Shown: positions 45,727-54,135 of the stretch, piece by piece
Numbering within the stretch: the stretch's first letter is position 1
How the letters are laid out: the number at the start of each line of letters is the position of its first letter
Origin: Seminavis robusta
Lineage: Eukaryota; Bacillariophyta; Bacillariophyceae; Naviculales; Naviculaceae
Direction of reading: 5' to 3'
DNA: 64,000 bases
Assembly (NCBI GenBank): GCA_903772945.1
Contig: CAICTM010000484.1
Span: 1-64,000 of the forward strand
Translations under genes and position numbers: made by a program
Notes under the pieces: generated by a model
What the model was told of the DNA's origin: nothing
Database searches by the model: none
The model's input: only the letters and a program-made list of their open reading frames with translations

Positions 45727-48372
45727 ATGTCATCCGAAGAAGAATCGTGGGTGACGAAAGCAGCAGCAGCCGATGGTGGCAAGGGGCTTGCCCTGGAAGA
45801 GTACGATCCCGATAATGAGGTTGACATGCTTTTAATCTATAAAGCCTTGAAAGAAGATAATCCGCATGCACAAAGAAGACTCAAGAAATTCATACGATCC
45901 ATTCGAAGCAAGCAGCCGCAGCATGCAAATGGTGAGAAGAGATTTTGATTCGTTTATTGTAATGTTGAATTTATTGGAGTCGTCCTTATCCCCCAATCCC
46001 TCCCAACAGCCGCTCAGGCGTGTCTACGTGTAGAAGAATTAGTAAGAACGGAGCTCAAGGGTTGGAAGGCCAGTAAACCAGAGCTTGATCCCTTTCAGAT
46101 CGACGAAAAAGCTGCCTTTTATTGTTTTTGGAGGGAAGACCGAGCAACGACCGATGGGCTGGCCTGCATACCAGCTGTCCCCAACTCTTTAGGACTACGA
46201 CCATCGCTACTTCTCTTTGACCTAGAGAATGAAAGGCACAAGGTCACCAGGGCTTACCAATACATTGATACCTCTCAGAAAGTGGCTGCAATCAACTTGT
46301 ATGGGACGTCTGGTGCTGGGAAGACCAGAAGCATATTTGAATACCTCTCCCACAACTACGGGTTTTATTTGAATGCTGGGGCAGATGCCATCTACAACCC
46401 TGGAACCATGGATTTCAAATCCTTGCTTTCCCAATGCCTCAAAGAAATCAAGAAGATCGATTCAGATGACAACGAAACCAGAAAGGAGGAAACTGGAACC
46501 AACCTTGCGTTTGTTACAAGGGCACTAAGTGCATTGCTAAGTGTGCGGACAGCTGTTCTCAACCACATCAATGCCATTCTAAGCTCAAAGAAAATGGAAA
46601 GCCTGACATGCCATGAATGGCTGTTAGTTCAGCTTTTCCCGGATAACTACCTGGGAAGCGACGTCTTTCAGACGGTCTATGTCGCCCTTTTCAACAACCA
46701 ATTCAAGTACACACAGGACACCAACAATGGAACACCAAAAATGAGCTGTTTCTTGGATGAAGCACAACTTCTTTTGAAGGAGCTAGTGGGTGCATTCTAT
46801 TCCAGTAATGGACATGAGAAACGTTCTGCTTATTACGCTTGTCTACAGGGCCTGAATCTGCTTTCATTATCTGATGGTATCATTCATTATCCTTGCTTCA
46901 GCGGTACTGGAATGTCAATCGAGGATTTTCATGCTGAGATGAAATCCTTGGTGAACAAACCAAAACTCAAGGACCATCATATTTTTTTTGGGCAACTCAA
47001 GACCATGGAAGCGGCAGATGTAATTGAGTACATCAGCAAGTTTTTGGATATCAGTTCATTGGGGGATGACCTTGTTGACCATGTAGGCAAATGGTTGACG
47101 GGGCGACCACGGTGGGTAGCAACGTTCATTGAGACTTATCTTGAAAAGCCAGAAACAAAATATCCAAGGACAGATGGAAGATTCAGTAAGGAGGAACTAC
47201 CTTTTATCAAGGCGTTGAACCGATACATTGAGATTTGCACGGAGAAATCGAGCACAAATCCAAGATGGTCCTGGGACTTGCAGGATAGATCAGCCTACAG
47301 TGCGGTTCGCCATATGTATGATGAGGGAAAGGGAAACAAAAACAAGATGGAATGGTCAGAGGTGCACTCCACTTTTCAGAGGGCGGTGTTTGATTTTTCA
47401 TTGGGTGGCAAGGTGCAGGTGGTGGATGGTCATGCAGCAAAGCTGATTGAGCAGGGGATTGCAGCTGTTGACATCCCTTCGACTGATGACTCATCCAGCC
47501 AATACGTGTGTGCCAAAGTCTGTGAACCCTTGATCATCCAGGCAAGCCTCAACCTGTTTGGACTGAATGAATTTGTCACTAAGAAGCTTGTATCTACTGG
47601 AAGTGATTCTGAGAAGGGCAATGTTTTTGAGGAGTTCTTGCTTCCGTCTGTCCAGCATAGGTTTTTGGAAAATATACAGTCTCAATTTGGGAAAGACTTT
47701 CTGAAGGACCACATGGTACCAGGCAGGTCTTCGTATGGGGTTCTTGCAACGAAGTGCGACAAGCCATCTGATACAATCAAGTGGACAAGGAGCAGTTTGG
47801 AAGCTCGTTTCGAAGGAGCATTTGCCCCTTTTTGCTTTCCCGATACGCTGTTCGGCCCGGATTTGACATTTTTCATGCGGAATAAGAAGAATTGGGATGG
47901 CTTTCACTTTGTGGTGGTACAGGCAAAGCTGAAGTTTGAGCTCAACGTAGCGGATGCGCTCCGCACCCTTGTACCCGAGCTGTTTTTTCATAAGAATAGA
48001 GGCACCACGCCGTCTTCCAGCTTGGAACCTGAGATTCGGCAGCGCTGGACCGAAGTTGAAAACAATTTATTCAATATGAAAGAAGAGACGCAAGTCGCCA
48101 ACCAAAGGAGCACCCGAAGCACAAAGTCTCAATCAGTCGTGGTGAAGAAGAGGCGACAGCGGCCTGTTCTTCGAGTCTTGGTCGAATTCCCAGCTCGGAG
48201 AAATGAATCCGCGAACTCGGGCCCAGTTCATCCCTCAGCCTACAAGAGTGGTCGCAAAGGGGATGGTCTGCATGATCATCTCATGACATTCGATGAGGAA
48301 AATGCACACTTGCTGTTTGGTGTTAAGGATGTTGATACGCTCAGGAAGATCAAACGCCGGCGAACGGCATGA
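45727..48372 (+). CDS. Crinkler/RHS-type protein: P-loop NTPase with PD-(D/E)xK nuclease-like end
   Basis: Exon 1 is 45727-45931 and exon 2 is 46010-48372; the 78-bp intron has GCAAATG/GTGAGA and CCCAACAG/CC. The product has 855 residues. The P-loop reads YGTSGAGKTRSIFEYL at about 164-180, with the GKT-R-xxxE order typical of the Crinkler-RHS NTPases of oomycetes, fungi and trypanosomes. Further NTPase-like parts follow, including CFLDEAQLLL (Walker B-like) and GRPRWVATFIETYL. The C-terminal part has FVVVQAKLKF at about 703-712, the ExK/QxK strand of restriction-like nucleases that close this family. The tail is basic (VVKKRRQRP). The N-terminal header (about 1-80) is acidic then basic. It looks whole. 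No signal peptide is seen, so it is probably intracellular, perhaps nuclear. The role in a free-living alga is unknown. Confidence 0.75.
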
Positions 48373-49200
48373 CGATGCTCTTAGCACACAGCCCTGAGGT
48401 ATGAGTGTTGGCTGATGTTGTTGTACTGAAGACAGTTGACCACGGCTACTTTTCCTCACCTCATTTGCTTATGTTGTAGATGGTTGCCTTTTCTCTCTCA
48501 AGGGAATCGAACAATCGAACCAGCCATCTTGCTGGCTGCATTAGAGCCTTCACGAGACTTAATGGTACTCTTACGTTTACATGTTGCAAAGAGGCCAGAT
48601 TCTGCCTATTAATAGTTTATTGCCAAAGATACACTATCAGAATAGCCTACGCTAGTGATGTCGGCGGGCTATCCTGGCCAGCTCCTTGACATGCAGTGCT
48701 TGAATACATTCACCCAGCGTCCCATTCTCTACTAGCTAGCTAGCTAGTGCCTAGCATTATGGGACCAGCCTGATGTACGTGAGAGATCACCAATAGACAA
48801 GATCCGAGGGGGCCAAGCATAGCGCGTGAGACAATTAAGCCGACAAAGATGTACACACCGATCAAATGTGCATCTAGAGGCATACATGTCGAAACTATTA
48901 TTACCCCCTCGGGTCTCCCTGGTCCCCCTACTGTTTTTTCTATAGTAATTGGCAATTTTGGGGGACCGACCTTCAATTAGGGTTCCCCCTAAGATTTAAC
49001 AACCCGGGGACCGGGGGACCGACCTTAATTTAAGATTCCCCTTGGTTTCATAAAGATTTAAAGGAGGGATTTTTCAAACTCTAGCCACCGCGGCGTATGA
49101 GCGGACCCACCATAAGATTTAAGGGACAAGGACTTTTTTCAAACGCTAACCCTAACCCTAAACTTCCTAATTACCAAGCATTCGTGACCGAGCATCTGAG
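48373..49200. other. intergenic with telomere-like scrap and GGGACCGACC repeats
   Basis: CTAACCCTAACCCTAAAC at about 49147-49164 is a short interstitial telomere-like stretch (TTAGGG type). Just left of it the phrase GGGGACCGACCTT plus a CCCCTWRGATTTA-like tail occurs twice (about 48960-48996 and 49012-49045); a third look-alike, AGGGGAACCGACCC, is at about 51122. A CTAGCTAGCTAG run lies at about 48732-48748. No gene is seen. Confidence 0.6.
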
Positions 49201-49387
49201 TTGGAAAACTGAAACGGAGGTCGATTGGAGGTCGATACTGTAAATTGCCGAGTTATTCCCGTTCTGTAATGCCAACCCGCTCGTTGCCACGTCTGGCGTC
49301 CCATGTTGTCTGTCGTACGTGTCGGCTCGCGCTTGTATAATCCCCAGCATAGATTCTTTCGTCTGTCGTCAACCGGTGACATATCTT

Positions 49388-49397
49388 TGTCATTGGT
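49388..49397 (+). promoter_or_regulatory. island promoter word TGTCATTGGT
   Basis: An exact TGTCATTGGT lies about 100 bases before the ATG at 49496. The same word or its one-base variant lies before the genes at 50564, 52262 and 60589. A leader word ACTCACAAT follows close to the ATG. Confidence 0.5.
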
Positions 49398-49413
49398 GCG
49401 TCATTGTTCTCAA

Positions 49414-49450
49414 GAGATCTTTGTCATTGCACGAGCAATGACAAGATCTC
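49414..49450. repeat. stem-loop GAGATCTT-TGTCATTGC / GCAATGACA-AGATCTC
   Basis: The left arm 49414-49430 pairs with the right arm 49435-49450 over 16 bp with a single bulged base and a 4-base ACGA loop. The arms contain the GTCATTG core that recurs in the island's promoters. It lies about 45 bases before the first island gene, so it may be a terminator, an origin feature or an operator. Confidence 0.75.
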
Positions 49451-49495
49451 AAAAGATCACGCAGTTAAAAACTTGCTTAATACTCACAATCGATC

Positions 49496-49972
49496 ATGCC
49501 TTCTTCTTACAATTCACAAGACACCCCTGTACTAAAATTTATCGACGACATGAAGACCCACAACACCAATGCCACTAAATCTGCTTCTGGTTTTGCGGAA
49601 CGCCGAGCCAAGAACCTCATGCTGGCTACTCAAGACTACTCTGATCTGGAGTTATTGGGATTGGTGATCAAAGACTGACGTGTTTTTGACAGTACATCTA
49701 ATTTTGGAGTGGATGATTTTATGCTCCTTATCGCCGAAGGTGTCCCTGATGAAAATTTACTTATTGAAGTCTTGAAGCGCAAGAAACTCCATAATTACTT
49801 GACTCTTCTTCATCCCAACGCGTCTAACACTCTTTCGATTGATGAAATCATTAAAGAAATAGAGATCCGCAATCTTCGCAACCAGTTGACGAAGATTGAC
49901 CGTCTTCGTATTGCCCAGGCTGCATCGCCGGAGTTGCCTGCCTCTCAGATCCATCGTAAAATGGACAAATAG
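49496..49972 (+). pseudogene. small island gene, unknown, looks broken
   Basis: Two helical reading stretches lie here: one from an ATG at 49496, rich in Asp, Ala, Lys and Leu (FAERRAKNLMLATQDYSD), and one ending at 49972 with a charged helix (IIKEIEIRNLRNQLTKIDRL). The gene looks broken about once. No signal peptide or known domain is present. It opens the island and has the promoter word and the strong stem-loop in front. Its style (short, helical, leucine-rich) recalls the gene at 50564. Confidence 0.4.
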
Positions 49973-50056
49973 ATATCACGCGAAGTGGGTTTCAAAACCA
50001 CGCGGGTTTGACAAACGAGAACAGTAAATCATACCATAAATTAAATTTCTCGCAAA

Positions 50057-50377
50057 ATGAAGAACGTCTTCTTTTTTATTACTTTCTGTGTGTGCGCTTC
50101 GTACGTTAACGCGATGTGCGGCACAAATGACGCAACAAATGACTTCCAATGTAAAACTGTTATTTCAGGCTATAACGGTGCTGAAAGATTTAACAGTAAT
50201 TACCACTCTACATTCCCCCATGGACACACAAACGCTTACCTGTTTAATCCTGATTATCCTCCGAATACTTGTACCGCTCTGGCTGGTCTTGCTTGCCATT
50301 GGCATTGCTTACAGGCCATCGCCGGTACTAACGACCTTAACTGGCTCGTAAATTGCGACGGCGATTTCACCGGTTGA
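50057..50377 (+). CDS. small secreted Cys-containing protein, unknown
   Basis: This 106-residue frame begins with a textbook signal peptide (MKNVFFFITFCVCASYVNA) and continues with a Cys-containing mature part (MCGTNDATNDFQCK, CTALAGLACHWHCLQA). Six or so cysteines suggest disulfide bonds in an exported protein. No family is recognised. The leader word before the ATG (CTCGCAAA) is like that of other island genes. The gene may be worn at its 3' end. An exported Cys-rich product inside a virus-like island might act at the host surface (inference). Confidence 0.5.
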   Translation: MKNVFFFITFCVCASYVNAMCGTNDATNDFQCKTVISGYNGAERFNSNYHSTFPHGHTNAYLFNPDYPPNTCTALAGLACHWHCLQAIAGTNDLNWLVNCDGDFTG

Positions 50378-50482
50378 GCTGATCTCCCTAGCTTGCACCA
50401 TGCTGCAAGCCGTAAAGGAGTCGAGTATATTACTTGTCGTCTTGCTCAGGGTTGGTCACAATACGGTCATTTGCCACAGTAA

Positions 50483-50492
50483 ACCAATGACG
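50483..50492 (-). promoter_or_regulatory. island promoter word, CGTCATTGGT variant
   Basis: ACCAATGACG at 50483-50492 is the minus-strand form of the word, about 72 bases before the ATG at 50564. Confidence 0.35.
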
Positions 50493-50563
50493 AAAAACGA
50501 ATTACCTAGTAAAAAATTTATAGAAAGTTTAGCCATATTGACACAAAATCGTTTTGCAATAAC

Positions 50564-50998
50564 ATGAGCGATCGTTATTACAATCGCTTCCTCGGTAGCC
50601 CCAATGTCGCTGCCGCGGCTCCTTCAGATGACAACGAAGATAACATCAGACAACACGCTGAGGAATATGCAAGAAGTGGCCTTGACGTGAGAGGTCCTTC
50701 TATGTCTACCGACGCAGTCGATCGTCTCTGTTTTCTCGAAGACATGGGGGACGATGAGCTTCTCAGTGCTGTTGTTGATCGCCCTTTACTCATGAAAAAA
50801 ATAATGATGTTGATGCCCGATCAAGATGTACTTCAGGATGTCAAAGACAAACCCTTTCTCCATCGCCAGATTATTAAATCGTCTCACCCACGTCTTTTGC
50901 TTAAGTTTTTCCTCGAAGCCGTACACGCAAAGGTGTTTTCACTCCCACAGATACAAAGCATCCAAAAGGATCTCTACAAAGCCTCGCGCAGCGGTTAG
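50564..50998 (+). CDS. small helical acidic protein, unknown
   Basis: This 144-residue frame starts at the ATG at 50564. It is acidic in the first half (DDNEDNIRQHAEEYARSG) and then a run of short helices with Leu, Met and Lys (LLMKKIMMLMPDQDVLQDVK, LLLKFFLEAVHAKVF). There is no signal peptide or membrane helix. It shares a loose DDELLxxVVD/DLELLGLVI pattern with the gene at 49496, so the two may be paralogs. No known domain was recognised. An AGCGAT..ATCGCT hairpin lies within its first codons (50566-50587). Confidence 0.5.
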   Translation: MSDRYYNRFLGSPNVAAAAPSDDNEDNIRQHAEEYARSGLDVRGPSMSTDAVDRLCFLEDMGDDELLSAVVDRPLLMKKIMMLMPDQDVLQDVKDKPFLHRQIIKSSHPRLLLKFFLEAVHAKVFSLPQIQSIQKDLYKASRSG

Positions 50999-51008
50999 TA
51001 CACATTTA

Positions 51009-51395
51009 CAAGAGACAAGGAGGGGTAGGGCCGTAGCCCAGAAAAAGTCCTTTTTGCACGACTCATAAGGTTAATGACCTAAATGACCTTTAACAGACAT
51101 TCGTTAAGTCTTTAGAAAATTAGGGGAACCGACCCTTATGTGACAAGCTGAGTACAATGACTTTTGCAGTATTACCCCTCCTTGTCACTTGTCACATTTG
51201 TACGTGATTTTACGTAGCCCTGGTACTAAATTGCCTTGTCACAAAACCACACGAGACAATGAGCGTCCAGTATCCAATGAGACAAAAGCTTGGTGTCTAC
51301 CGAGCCACTCATCGTTATTAAGCTCGTTTTCTCGTTTGGGGGCATGGCAATCTTAGCCCAGTCTCCTTAACTCTAGTATAAATGACATGTGACAA
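51009..51395. other. candidate Rep replication origin
   Basis: Three signals overlap here. First, a stem-loop with a perfect 8-bp stem (GTGACAAG 51140-51147, CTTGTCAC 51181-51188) holds CAGTATTAC at 51167-51175 in its loop, which fits the NANTATTAC nonamer nicked by CRESS Reps. Second, five copies of TTGTCACA or its complement (51139, 51181, 51189, 51235, 51388) are spaced like Rep-binding iterons. Third, a 19-bp inverted repeat with one mismatch (51009-51027 and 51173-51191) frames the region. The loop of 33 bases is longer than usual, so the call is tentative. Confidence 0.5.
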
Positions 51396-51398
51396 AAA

Positions 51399-51607
51399 GC
51401 CCCCCCGGCGCATGAGGGGCAGCCCCCCGGCGCTTGAGGGACAGCAACCCGGCGCCTGAGGGGATATTATCATAATAGTATGTAGTTGCTTATACTCTTG
51501 TTAGAGATAGGTAGCTTTTTAAAGGTATCTTAGGTCTTACTGATAGAGTAACTAGTAACTAAAATTCTAAAAGGATAATAGTAATTAGCCCCCCGGCGCT
51601 TGAGGGT
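51399..51607. repeat. GC-rich CCCCCGGCGCNTGAGGG repeats in AT-rich DNA
   Basis: Three near-identical units of about 23 bases run from 51399 to 51472 (AGCCCCCCGGCGCTTGAGGG and variants), and a fourth lies at 51587-51607. They stand out sharply because the surrounding kilobase is AT-rich and noncoding. They lie just right of the candidate origin. Confidence 0.75.
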
Positions 51608-52113
51608 ATTACTAATACAGTATAATATATAATAATATAGTAAAAATACAGACTATATGGTAATGCTTGTTAGGCTATATACAGTGCTATAATTCATGAC
51701 GAGATAGGATTTTATATAAAAGCAAAACTGATAGTATTTTCAAGTCTGATTACAATATAATACCTAAATTAATTCTGTATAAGAGTAATGCTGGTTGTGA
51801 ACACGACCGAAACTAATAGTACCTCTTTAGTACAACTGTTAGTGCCGAAAGTATAGTGAACTGATAGCAGTCATTCCTCTTGCATTTACTATAACTCAGC
51901 TAAATAACGCTCCATAGTACCAAAACTCTGATGTGATTACTGTATATTCCAGCTTAACTGGGTCACGATTCGGGATTCGAAAGCCGAAACTAATCCCGAA
52001 TCGATGTCCAGATTTAACAACTTTGGAATTACATGCAACGGCGCTGACCTATTTACACGTGTAAGATGGTATAATAGGCCACAGCCGTATAAGGATAACG
52101 ATAATCATTCACG
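51608..52113. other. AT-rich noncoding DNA
   Basis: No gene is seen. It is rich in TATA and ATAATA words. A palindromic ATTCGGGATTCGAAAG/CCCGAATCG pair lies at about 51968-52003. Confidence 0.5.
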
Positions 52114-52257
52114 ATACCAATGACACGTCACAGCTGACTTCAAAGAATCAGTGTGTGGAACTTCATACCAATGCAATCCTTTGCAGTCTACGAGTCATGC
52201 ACAGCAATGCTGTCATTGGTATTGCTCATTTCTGCCTTGATTTGTAGCTCATAAAAT
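52114..52257 (+). promoter_or_regulatory. island promoter: paired TGTCATTGGTAT words and AGCTCATAAAAT leader
   Basis: ATACCAATGACA (52114-52125) and its exact complement TGTCATTGGTAT (52211-52222) form a 12-bp perfect inverted repeat before the gene at 52262. AGCTCATAAAAT starts 35 bases after the second word (52246-52257). The Rep gene shows the same arrangement with a 36-base spacing. Confidence 0.6.
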
Positions 52258-52261
52258 CACG

Positions 52262-52657
52262 ATGGCCCGTATCAAGAGCACCCCCGTGAAGAACCGAGAA
52301 CCTACTGTTTCTTATATCAATAGTAGTTTTTTCGACAAACTGGACCCACCGATCACTCGCAGGCTCCATCAGAGAGTTCCAATGACAGGAAATAAAAATC
52401 TCACGCGTGTTGACGTCCTACGAGAAGCCGTCAAGTTGATCCAAGACGAGACCGAAGCGCTGGAAGCGCTCAATTGCCGCCAAGCCGTAAACGAGATTGC
52501 GAAAATGTTTAACCTTGGATCCGCGGAACTCTGGTACTATTACTCTTATGGGGAGGAAGAGGCGGAACGTCTCTTCAACATCTCATCGTGTCCAGCTCCC
52601 GAAATGTGCCAACCGGAGGTTGAAACACAAGAAACCCACAAGGCGGAAGAGTGGTGA
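52262..52657 (+). CDS. unknown 131-residue island protein
   Basis: It starts MARIKSTPVKNREPTVSY. The N-terminal half is basic (TRRLHQRVPMTGNKNLTR), the middle is helical (DVLREAVKLIQDETEALEAL, AVNEIAKMFN) with aromatic residues (LWYYYSYGEEE), and the C-terminus is acidic with Cys. The helical middle with a basic lead could be a small DNA-binding helix bundle, but no family is recognised. Its promoter has the clearest copy of the island words. Confidence 0.55.
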   Translation: MARIKSTPVKNREPTVSYINSSFFDKLDPPITRRLHQRVPMTGNKNLTRVDVLREAVKLIQDETEALEALNCRQAVNEIAKMFNLGSAELWYYYSYGEEEAERLFNISSCPAPEMCQPEVETQETHKAEEW

Positions 52658-52765
52658 GGGAGCTTGACCGTGGTCACCGAGATGTTCTTAGCTATATTGT
52701 CAGTGCTATGTAAGTGTGTGGCATTATAAAATCTATGTTCATCCTCTTCTAATGGTTAGAATAAG

Positions 52766-53671
52766 CTAGAAAGACTTTGTGTAAAGGTGAAAACCTGGAC
52801 TACTAGAGTTAAAATCTATCGTACTTGCGGACAAGGTGTCCTGGACCTTCTGGGCCGTCTGGAGGGCCAAGTCGTACCTTCCGTTCCTAAGGTTGTGAAT
52901 CACATAGGTGTTGAAGTAGACAGCCGACGCAATCGTATCCTGGTCTTCGGTCTTCCTGACGATTTCATCACGGAAAAGGCGCTTGGAACCGTCGAGGTTC
53001 ATGTTGTTGTCTCCACAAAACTTGATAAGCTTTTCCTTCCTCTTCGCCGCCTTCTTCGTTTCGGTAACATTGGGCTTCTTTGTTCCAGGGAATACGTCGT
53101 CACCAAGAGCGATGGGCCTTTCGCGCTTCAAGTGCATAGCTTCGAGGACATTGATAAAGATCTCAGGCTTCTCGGCAACGGCGGGTGGCTTCTCGGCAAC
53201 GGCGGGTGGTTTCATGGCAACGGCGGGTGGTTTCTTGGCAACGGAGGTAACGGGGGTACCCCAGTCCAAAGTTTCTTCTTCTTCTTCTTCTAGTTCCTCA
53301 AGCTTCTGCTTCTTTTTGGGGCCACCAAAAAAGGTGGCGTCATGTTCGACAAGGTAGTCCCAGATACCACCAATAGTCTTTTCAGGAACCAATGTCCAAT
53401 CCAAGACGTCGTGTTCGTCCTCTTCCTTGACGCGAAAGCCAGCGTTCCAAAAAATCCCATTGACGACGGTCTGGTTCTCTCCGAGGGTCTTCTGGTTGAA
53501 GCACCTAACCTGTTGACTGAGGAACTCAGCAAAGAGCGGCTTCAAGGAATGACCGTTGTAGTCAGCGGCCCAGATGGCTTTCATGAGACGGACTTTGTCT
53601 TCCTTGGATCCCCAGTTGCTACCGTTGTCCCAACCGGGCATCTTGGGCATCCTGATGAATTTCTTCGACAT
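52766..53671 (-). CDS. unknown 301-residue island protein with KPPAVAE repeats
   Basis: It starts MSKKFIRMPKMPGWDNGSN. The first ~110 residues look folded (Trp-rich: GWDNGSNWGSKEDKVRL, GIFWNAGF, GGIWDYLVEH). A Lys/Glu-rich acidic stretch follows, then a short tandem repeat, KPPAVAM/KPPAVAE three times (about 148-170). The C-terminal half is helical and charged. No domain is known to me. The minus-strand leader contains AGCTCACAAAAT (53707-53718), the same word as before Rep. It is divergent from the big capsid-like gene. Confidence 0.6.
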   Translation of the reverse strand: MSKKFIRMPKMPGWDNGSNWGSKEDKVRLMKAIWAADYNGHSLKPLFAEFLSQQVRCFNQKTLGENQTVVNGIFWNAGFRVKEEDEHDVLDWTLVPEKTIGGIWDYLVEHDATFFGGPKKKQKLEELEEEEEETLDWGTPVTSVAKKPPAVAMKPPAVAEKPPAVAEKPEIFINVLEAMHLKRERPIALGDDVFPGTKKPNVTETKKAAKRKEKLIKFCGDNNMNLDGSKRLFRDEIVRKTEDQDTIASAVYFNTYVIHNLRNGRYDLALQTAQKVQDTLSASTIDFNSSSPGFHLYTKSF

Positions 53672-53706
53672 GATCTCTGTTTCTTTTTCCTAATCGATGA
53701 ACTATA

Positions 53707-53718
53707 TTTTGTGAGCTC
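53707..53718 (-). promoter_or_regulatory. island leader word AGCTCACAAAAT (minus strand)
   Basis: The word is identical to that at the Rep gene start and one base different from that before 52262. It lies about 36 bases before the minus-strand ATG at 53671. Confidence 0.5.
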
Positions 53719-54135
53719 TAGACTGAAAGGATCGATCGTTGGTAGAGCGGAGACAAGCCCCGGTGTCGAAGAGAGGCAGTGACGTAAAAACCTAGTGAAA
53801 ATATCTCAAATTACCAAACAGGGATGGGCCGGGCGGGCACTTCTAATAATTCTTATTTTTTTCCATTTTTGTTTTCTTAGGTTACGCTCTAAGCAACGGT
53901 AGTGAATATAGTCGTGCGTGCACTTTTGAAGTGCATTGAAACATGGATTAAAATGGACACACTTACCCCGCAGGGTGAATAGGAAACCTGGAATGTAAAG
54001 TCTATGAGCGAAGCGAAGGAATAGGGGGAGGTCTGAGGACCCGGTAGTGTGGCTTAGAGTGCCCAGAGGGCACGTGACATTCCAAACCCACATGTTGGTG
54101 TGTGGTGGTACGCATCGGTCTCATATTTTTGAAGA
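53719..54135. other. divergent spacer before the large capsid-like gene
   Basis: No gene is seen. It holds the promoters of two divergent genes. A GGGATGGGCCGGGCGGGC GC-rich patch lies at about 53821-53838. No copy of TGTCATTGGT was found here. Confidence 0.5.

Noticed and set aside
50566-50587. AGCGAT..ATCGCT hairpin with TTATTAC in its loop as the origin
   Set aside because: The loop does not fit NANTATTAC and lies inside a reading frame; the 51.1-kb stem-loop fits better and has iterons.
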